Shown: piece by piece, positions 57,980-64,000 of the stretch
How the letters are laid out: the number at the start of each line of letters is the position of its first letter
How positions within the stretch are numbered: position 1 is the stretch's first letter
Source: Nansenia antarctica
Lineage: Eukaryota > Chordata > Actinopteri > Argentiniformes > Microstomatidae
Assembly (NCBI GenBank): GCA_963989245.1
Contig: OZ022340.1
Coordinates: 51,920,851-51,984,850, forward strand
Direction of reading: 5' to 3'
DNA: 64,000 bases
Position numbers and translations under genes: made by a program
The notes under the pieces: generated by a model
Databases searched by the model: none
What the model saw: only the letters and a program-made list of their open reading frames with translations
What the model was told of the DNA's origin: nothing

Positions 57980-58462
57980 GTCTCAACCCTCCGATTCCTG
58001 GGACATCACATGCGGGATGACCTGGCCTGGAAGGACAACACAAAAGGCACCATCAAGAGGGCACAACAGCGGCTATACACCCTGAGATGCCTCAGGAAAG
58101 AACACAACAAGCAGGAGATACTGGTGGCCTTCTACCGCGGCGCAGTGGAGAGCATCCTCACCTACGGCATCTGCAACTGGTTCTACAGCTGCACAACAGC
58201 GGAGAGAAACGCGCTACAGAGAGTCGTGAGAACAGCACAGAAGATCACCGGCGCCCCCCTCCCCTCTCTGGAAGAGCTGTACAACACACGCTGTCTCAGG
58301 AAGGCCTCCAAGATCTCCAGGGACCCGACCCACCCTGGGCACGTACACTTTATCAGGCTGCCCTCGAAAAGGAGGTACAGGACCCCGGCCGCTAAGACAA
58401 ACAGACTGAAGAACTGCTTCTACCACAGGGCCGTCAAGGCCCTGAACACAGCAAAGGCCTAA
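57980..58462 (+). pseudogene. L2 ORF2 C-terminal part, after the hAT insertion
   Basis: The frame continues with LRFLGHHMRDDLAWKDNTKG, YGICNWFYSCTTAERNALQR, APLPSLEELYNTRCLRKA and the stop after LNTAKA. This is the thumb and C-terminal region of L2 ORF2. It is open but separated from its RT domain. Confidence 0.9.
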
Positions 58463-58845
58463 GTTCTGGGCCCAGGACAGTCTGGACGGATTGTATGGCA
58501 GCTAGTGCTGAGGCACAAACATGTACATTTCAAGCCTGCAAACTGTGACACTTTAAATAACGTGAAAAAATACTTTTGTGCAATATGACAACCCTAGTTG
58601 ACTATCTGTACAGTATAGTACAATGGATTGTGTACATAGCCTTTATTTATGTAAACCAGCTCCTTACCTTCTTGTGATTTTATTCTTTTTCTAAAAGAAT
58701 TTTAAAAAAAATCCTTTCCTAACACCAGGGGAGCCACCCCTCCTAAATTTCGTTGTTTGGTACCTGTACTGTAGCAATGACAATAAAGTCCATTCATTCA
58801 TTCATTCATTCATTCATTCATTCATTCATTTATTCATTCATTCAT

Positions 58846-59380
58846 ACATCTAAGGCATTCTATGAAAAAATAGAGCTAGCTACATGATGTTTATTACCTT
58901 ACATGCTGCTAGATAATCACTGTGAAAGTAATTAAAGAATATAAGCTTTTAATTGAGCCACACGAGATGGTTTCAAGTCCAGTTGCCAGTTGTGATTTTA
59001 GCGAGCTAGTTTAGACAGGCCGCCTGTTCTAACGCAATGTTTAAATGTTCAATAATATTAGCCAGTTAGTAATTAATACATCTAAAGCAATGCATTTTAA
59101 CTGTAGACTACAGAAGCAACGATGACTCCATTTGCTAATTTATGAACTGCAAAGTGGTTGTTAGTTAGCTAGCTAAGTCTTGTTTCTTGCCTCGTGCAGC
59201 ACTTTGCGCCAGTATGTGGTCACGACTGTGGTCACGACATGTGCTCGTGACTGTCTTTAATTGTGTTCCAAATGTATACGTGGTAGTCATGTCAAACTTT
59301 GCTATGTTAAAATTGTAGAATGAGAAGTTTAATTTGTATGTTTCTTCCAGTTCCATTCCAGTTTGAACCCAAACCCTAAA
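58846..59380. promoter_or_regulatory. piwil1: Upstream region of piwil1 first coding exon
   Basis: AT-rich sequence without repeats of the listed families. A splice acceptor-like TTTCTTCCAG at 59342-59350 lies 30 bp before the ATG, so the 5' UTR probably continues in an upstream exon. No TATA box or CpG island could be pinned down. Confidence 0.3.
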
Positions 59381-59455
59381 ATGACGGGTCGAGCCAGAGC
59401 AGGATCGAGGGGTCGTGCACGCGGTCAAGAGACTGGGCAACCAGGGGCGGTGTCG
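59381..59455 (+). CDS. piwil1: piwil1 first coding exon, out of order
   Basis: ATG at 59381 opens a 25-codon exon beginning MTGRARAGSRGRARGQETGQ, which matches the PIWIL1 N-terminus (human MTGRARARARGRARGQE). The Arg-Gly/Arg-Ala dipeptides are the sites that are dimethylated and bound by Tudor proteins in the piRNA pathway. It ends in phase 0 before GTGAGT. The exon lies on the same strand as, but 10 kb after, the piwil1 stop codon at 49039. It therefore starts either a second piwil1 copy or the same gene in a wrong order. Confidence 0.92.
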
Positions 59456-60086
59456 GTGAGTTCATTAATAATCCTTATACACATCAATTACCAACATATT
59501 GTAGGAATTAATTCTGCCCACAGGATTTCGCCGTTACGCATGGCTGTACCAACATGGCTGTATGAATTGAGGCTACTGTAGGGTCTTGATGGTCAAATCT
59601 TATGTAAATGTATAAATTAAAATGTGTGATGTGAGAACCCCTGATCTTGGAGAGAGCAACAGCAAGACACAATAATTTGGGCAAGGGTGATCACAAAATG
59701 TCAGAGGTTTTCCGGTATGAAGATTTTATCAATTGTGTAGTGTATCCTCGATATAAATATAATAGGATGAGAATGGATCAGGCTAAATAATCCTATGATG
59801 GCATCTCTGCCAGAAGACAACAAATGTAATGCTGAATTTATAAGGTCACTATTGTATTCTGTCACTGTAATAGTTTTTAGGCATATCATTAATTCAGTTC
59901 TGACTGTATTTGAATGCTCTTGCACTACTAATTGAGTGGTTAAGATTACTTCACTTACCTTTATGAGTTTTCACAGTAATTTTGTGGAGTGTTGTTGATA
60001 TGAAACATGAGTTATTATAGGAACTGGTAAGGGCTTTCAATAAAGTATTTTTGATTACCGGTACATTTTTATGTTTTTTCTTAAAG

Positions 60087-60189
60087 GCTCCCCCTCAGGA
60101 GGAAGCACGGCCAGTTCACTCCACTTCTGAGGGTCAACTTGTGGGTCGTGGAAGACAGAAAATTGCCCCGGGACCTGTGTCCTCAGAAG
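60087..60189 (+). CDS. piwil1: piwil1 second coding exon, out of order
   Basis: A 103-bp exon from acceptor CTTAAAG to donor GTGCAG, phase 0 to 1. It encodes APPQEEARPVHSTSEGQLVG and RGRQKIAPGPVSSE; the LVGRGRQ motif corresponds to LFGRGRQ in human PIWIL1. No third exon (the FRLTSRPQW-type region or the PAZ domain) is seen before the window ends at 64000. Confidence 0.85.
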
Positions 60190-60532
60190 GTGCAGTGTTC
60201 TATGGTCATTTAAAGTAGCTAATGCATATTAGGGGTGCAACGGTTCTCTGTTTATATTGAACTGTATGGTTCGCCATCCACGGTTCAATATGCACCAGTG
60301 AATTTTCGGTGTATGATGCGTTCCATTGAGTCAGAGGTCGAGTTTGTCTGGAACGCAGTTGCTTCTGTAACTTGTTCAAATGTTTGTTCATGGCGAGCGG
60401 ATTTGAGAGTTGAGGGAACGAAAACAGTGAACAGAAACGTTACTGCAAGCATTGATTAATCATGTCTTTCTGCGCATATGGTCTACCTGTCAAGTCTAAA
60501 GTGCACTTTTACTTTTAATTCTTCCTCTCCTA

Positions 60533-60715
60533 TGAATGAATGAATTAATGAATGAATGGTCTTTATTGTCATTGCTATAGTACAGGTACCAAACAACGAC
60601 ATTTGGGAGGGGTGGCTCCCCTGGTGCTAGGAAAGAAAAAAACTAAAAAAACAAGAAGGGAAAGGAGCTGGTTTACATAAATGAAGGCTATGTACACTAT
60701 CCACTGTCACTAGAG
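60533..60715 (-). mobile_element. L2 LINE 3' UTR fragment
   Basis: (GAAT)n followed by GGTCTTTATTGTCATTGC, TACAGGTACC and GGGGTGGCTCCCCTGG, as in the other minus-strand L2 ends; it stops after about 180 bp. The remaining sequence up to 61189 shows no gene. Confidence 0.82.
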
Positions 60716-61189
60716 GAAGGTGGTGGCAGGTGGTGAATACCGTCATGAGGACAGGTCAACATCAGTCCAGAGTCATTATGATTCCTCATGTTCTAGTCAC
60801 ATGTTCATGACAGGTTATTGACATAATCCAGGTAGAAACAATGTCTTTGTGATAACCCAGGAGTGGTGAATCAGGAAATGGAGGAGGTGCTGGTGTAGTA
60901 TCTTAGTTGGTCAACTTTATATAGTAACTCTGCATGGTGGGACAGACACAGGCATCTCTCAGCTGCACTGACCAACTTCTCTGGTTCTGCTCTGTAGCAG
61001 GCAACATAGGAGGAGGATGTGAAACTGTGCCATCTAGTGGCCACAGCTGGTAATTTAACTCAAACTCACATTACCGCAATCTTTGAGCAAGTCAATAAAT
61101 AATATGATTGTTGCATTTGTGGAAAAGGGATGATTTCACTAGGAGAACCCTGGTGGCTGCATAGGGAAGTTGAATGTGCTGTTCAGATG

Positions 61190-62328
61190 CACCAATCATC
61201 ATGAAGTGCTTCGAGAAACTGGTCCGGGCCCACATAGTCACACGCCTCCCGCCCAACCTGGATCCATACCAGTTCGCCTACAGAGCCCACAGGTCCACAG
61301 AGGACGCCATCGCGACGACTCTCCACTCCACTCTATCCCACCTGGAGAGGGGGAACAGCTACGCGAGACTGCTCTTTGTGGACTTCAGCTCTGCCTTCAA
61401 CACTATCCTTCCAGACAGGCTAGTGACCAAACTACTAGACCTGGGACTATCACACTCCATCTGTGCATGGATCAAGGACTTCCTGTCTGACCGCCCCCAG
61501 AGGGTGCGGGTGGGCTCCCACACCTCCACAGCCCTCAGACTCAGCACTGGGTCCCCCCAGGACTGCGTGCTAAGCCCCATCCTCTACAACCTCTACACCT
61601 ACGACTTCTCCCCCGTCCACCCCAGCAACTCCATCATAAAGTTTGCAGACGACACCACCGTGGTGGGCTGCATCTCAGGGGGGGACGAGGCGGCGTACAG
61701 GGATGAGGTGGAGCAGCTGGGCAAGCTGTGCAAGGTTAACAACCTGCTGCTGAACCAGTCAAAGACCCAGGAAATCATCGTGGACTTCAGGAGGAAAAAA
61801 TCGGAGGTCCAGCCCCTGCTCGTCGATGGAGGGAGCGTGGAGAGAGTCTCAACTCTCCGATTCCCGGGGGTGCACATACAGGATGACCTGTCCTGGAAGA
61901 CCAACACAGCAGCCATCATCAAGAAGGCACAACAGCGGCTCTACTTCCTGAGAGTCCTCAGGAAATACCACCTCAGACAGGAGCTGCTTGTGACCTTCTA
62001 CCGCTGCACAGTGGAGAGCATCCTCACCTACTGCATCTGCGTGTGGTTCTCCAGCTGCACAGCCGCAGAGAGGAAAGCGCTCCAGAGAGTCGTGAGATCG
62101 GCCCAGAAGATCATCGGCGCCCCCCTCCCCTCTCTGGAAGAGCTGTACAACACACGCTGCCTCAGGAAGGCCTCCAAGATCTCCAGAGACCCATCCCACC
62201 CTGGGAACGAACACTTTGTTCGGCTGCCCTCAGGCAGGCGGTTCAGGACCATGTCCGCAAGGACAAATAGACTGAAGCTCAGCTTCTACCCTAGGGCCAT
62301 TCAGGCCCTGAACACAGCAAAGACCTAG
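61190..62328 (+). pseudogene. L2 ORF2 fragment: RT palm to C-terminus, open
   Basis: About 380 codons without a stop: PIIMKCFEKLVRAHIVTRLP, FVDFSSAFNTILPDRL, STGSPQDCVLSP (the family usually has QGC), KFADDTTVVG, then LRFPGVHIQDDLSWKTNTAA and LNTAKT before TAG. The fingers and endonuclease are missing, so it cannot act alone, but the open frame and low divergence point to a recent insertion. Confidence 0.9.
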
Positions 62329-62735
62329 GTTCTAGGCCCTGGACAATCTAGACAATTTGATGGCAGCTACTAGATTGTAATCATAAGTGCAATACTGAAA
62401 TACAACTGTGAACATTTCAAACCTGCAAACTGCGACACTAAATGAATGTGCAATAATACTATGTGCAATATGACAACCCTCGTGTACATAAGGTTCAGAG
62501 ATAGGAAATGTTAGGATATTTATAGCATAGCATAGAGTTCAGCACAGTGTTTTATTTGTATAGTATAGTATAGTGGATAGTGGATATAGCCTTTATTTAT
62601 GTAAACCAGCTCTTTTCCCTTCTTGTTTTTAGTATTTTTTTTCCTAGCACCAGGGGAACCCCCCCTCCTAAATTTCGTTGTATGGTACCTGTACTGTATT
62701 AATGACAATAAAGACCATTCATTCATTCATTCAAC
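61190..62735 (+). mobile_element. 5'-truncated L2 LINE with intact 3' half
   Basis: Similarity to the L2 at 56.8 kb begins at ACCAATCATCATGAAGTGC and runs through the 3' UTR to (ATTC)n at 62714-62733. It provides the uninterrupted reference for the hAT insertion site at 57.4 kb. Confidence 0.92.
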
Positions 62736-62783
62736 ATCCACTCTGTTCCTGGCCTCTGTCCAACACCACTCCCCCTACAAGTC

Positions 62784-62794
62784 CACACACACAC

Positions 62795-62834
<40 letters not shown>

Positions 62835-62843
62835 CACACACCA
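62784..62843 (+). repeat. CA microsatellite
   Basis: About 30 CA units with two interruptions, 115 bp before the finTRIM start codon. Confidence 0.93.
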
Positions 62844-62957
62844 ACACCACTTCCTGTACAGTTACAGAGACACAGAACCAGGAAGTGTTCCCACCCAGAA
62901 GCACACACAGAGAAACAAAACTTATCTGCTACTCCGTCTGGTAGTGAGTGAAGCAAC

Positions 62958-63536
62958 ATGGCAGAGAGCATGGACTCTGTTAGTTGTCCGATCTGTCTGG
63001 ATATACTGAAGGATCCGGTGGCTATTCCCTGTGGACACAGCTACTGTATGGGCTGTATTAAGGGCTGCTGGGATCTGGATGATCTGAAAGGGGTCTACAG
63101 CTGCCCTATGTGTAAGGAAAGCTTTATCCCAAGGCCTGTTCTGAGGAGAAACACACTGTTGGCTGAATTAGTGGAAGAGAAACGAAAGAATAGAGGACTA
63201 CAAGCTGCTCCTCCTGCTCACTGTTATGCTGGACCTGGAGATGTGGCGTGTGATTTCTGCACTGGGAGAAAGCAGAAAGCCCTGATGTCCTGTCTGGTGT
63301 GTCTGGCCTCTTACTGTGAAACTCACCTCCAGCCTCACTATGAATCTCCTGCCTTTAAGAAGCACAAGCTGGTCAAAGCCTCCACACAACTGCAGGAGAA
63401 GATCTGCTCTCGTCATGACGAAGTGATGAAGATGTTCTGTCGCACTGATCAGCAGTGTATCTGTTATCTGTGTTCTGTGGATGAACATAAAGGCCATGAT
63501 ACAGTCTCAGCTGCAGCAGAAAGGACTGAGAAGCAG
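62958..63536 (+). CDS. finTRIM E3 ubiquitin ligase, first exon
   Basis: ATG at 62958 (GCAACATGG, good context) opens 193 codons to a GTAAGA donor after 63536. Residues 9-57 form a C3HC4 RING: SCPICLDILKDPVAIPCGHS, YCMGCIKG and SCPMCKESF. Residues ~94-130 form a first B-box (CDFCTGRKQKALMSCLVCLA) and ~148-185 a second (CSRHDEVMKMFCRTDQQCIC, DEHKGHD). This one-exon RING/B-box layout with AGPGDVACDFCTGRK is typical of the teleost finTRIM (ftr) family, RING ligases linked to antiviral defence. The coiled-coil and B30.2 exons would follow beyond the window. The family has many near-identical members, so no symbol is given. Confidence 0.92.
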
Positions 63537-64000
63537 GTAAGAACCAGAACTACTCGTTGGTGACTCTGATAAAGGTAGAACTGTCTGGGTCTCCTCACTG
63601 GCAGCTGTCTGAGAATCAATGATAGGGAGGACGGAGAAAGAAGGAGAGTAACGTCATGTTAGAAATAAAGAGAGGAGAGTGTTTTTGGAAGGACTAAATG
63701 ACAGGAGAGATGTTATTTATTGTTCATATTAGATTAATTAATGTGTATGTGTTTGTGAAATGAACTGGGCGGGTGTAAAGCTGAGAGTCCATGTCCTTGT
63801 CTCTTACACTGAAGTGAGTTAATGATTGAAAGAAACATTTGACCATGATTTTATGACAGGAGATATTTTGCTATAAGAGTTATAGGGTCAAGGTGTGATT
63901 TAGTTTGGCAGATTAAAACGGTCATCATGAATTCATAAAACCTGCAAATGATGTATTTTTCCTCAAAAGACATTTATTCCATATGTTACAAATTCCATGG
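63537..64000 (+). other. Start of finTRIM intron 1
   Basis: Begins with the GTAAGA donor. No further exon, repeat or RNA gene is recognised before the window ends. Confidence 0.6.

Larger units (their letters stand above)
55631..58845 (+). mobile_element. L2 LINE, nearly complete ORF2, split by a hAT element
   Basis: The element starts inside the endonuclease domain and ends with a 3' UTR and about 13 ATTC units (58789-58845). Its 3' half is closely related to the copies at 8.6, 41.0 and 61.2 kb. Without the 535-bp hAT insertion and one duplicate 8-mer the ORF2 frame would be continuous. Confidence 0.92.

Overview
The window looks like teleost fish genomic DNA. It carries multi-exon genes with GT-AG introns, a finTRIM first exon, fish-type L2, DIRS and L1 retrotransposons, hAT-like and foldback DNA elements, many minisatellites and long CT and CA microsatellites. 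No bacterial operon, CRISPR array, rRNA gene or functional tRNA gene was seen.

Layout. Positions 1-26 kb are almost free of genes: a 933-bp tandem repeat, a 336-bp tandem repeat, an L2 3' end joined to a broken DIRS retrotransposon, an inverted repeat holding telomere-like motifs, 42-bp, 21-bp, 43-bp and 35-bp minisatellites, a hAT transposon sitting inside the 43-bp minisatellite, and a SINE whose core has expanded into about 13 CT-rich modules. From 26 to 42.3 kb there is a plus-strand run of exons. From 31.3 kb on these clearly encode the central part of BPTF, the large NURF chromatin-remodelling subunit; the two most upstream exons are less certain. One bptf coding exon is split by a 3.6-kb antisense L1 with an 11-bp target-site duplication. 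From 44.1 to 49.0 kb come the nine last coding exons of piwil1, the germline PIWI nuclease, up to its stop codon and poly(A) signal. One of them carries a single-base frameshift. From 50.0 to 55.2 kb lies a large element bounded by about 0.43-kb inverted repeats, holding the remains of a transposon-associated gene. A nearly full L2 follows at 55.6-58.8 kb, itself split by a hAT element. The first two coding exons of piwil1 then appear at 59.4-60.2 kb, downstream of the piwil1 3' exons. The window ends with another L2 and the first exon of a finTRIM gene.

Main conclusion. The gene order is abnormal. bptf loses its 3' exons (Q-rich region, second PHD finger, bromodomain) exactly where piwil1 appears without its 5' and middle exons, and the piwil1 start exons lie about 10 kb beyond the piwil1 stop. 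Both breakpoints fall in transposon-rich sequence. A real rearrangement (partial duplication, or a bptf/piwil1 junction) and a scaffolding error would look the same here. The L1 inside a coding exon is supported directly by its target-site duplication and by a reading frame that continues across it. Skipping that exon would keep the bptf frame.

All functional statements come from reading translations and recalling known families. No search or alignment program was run.
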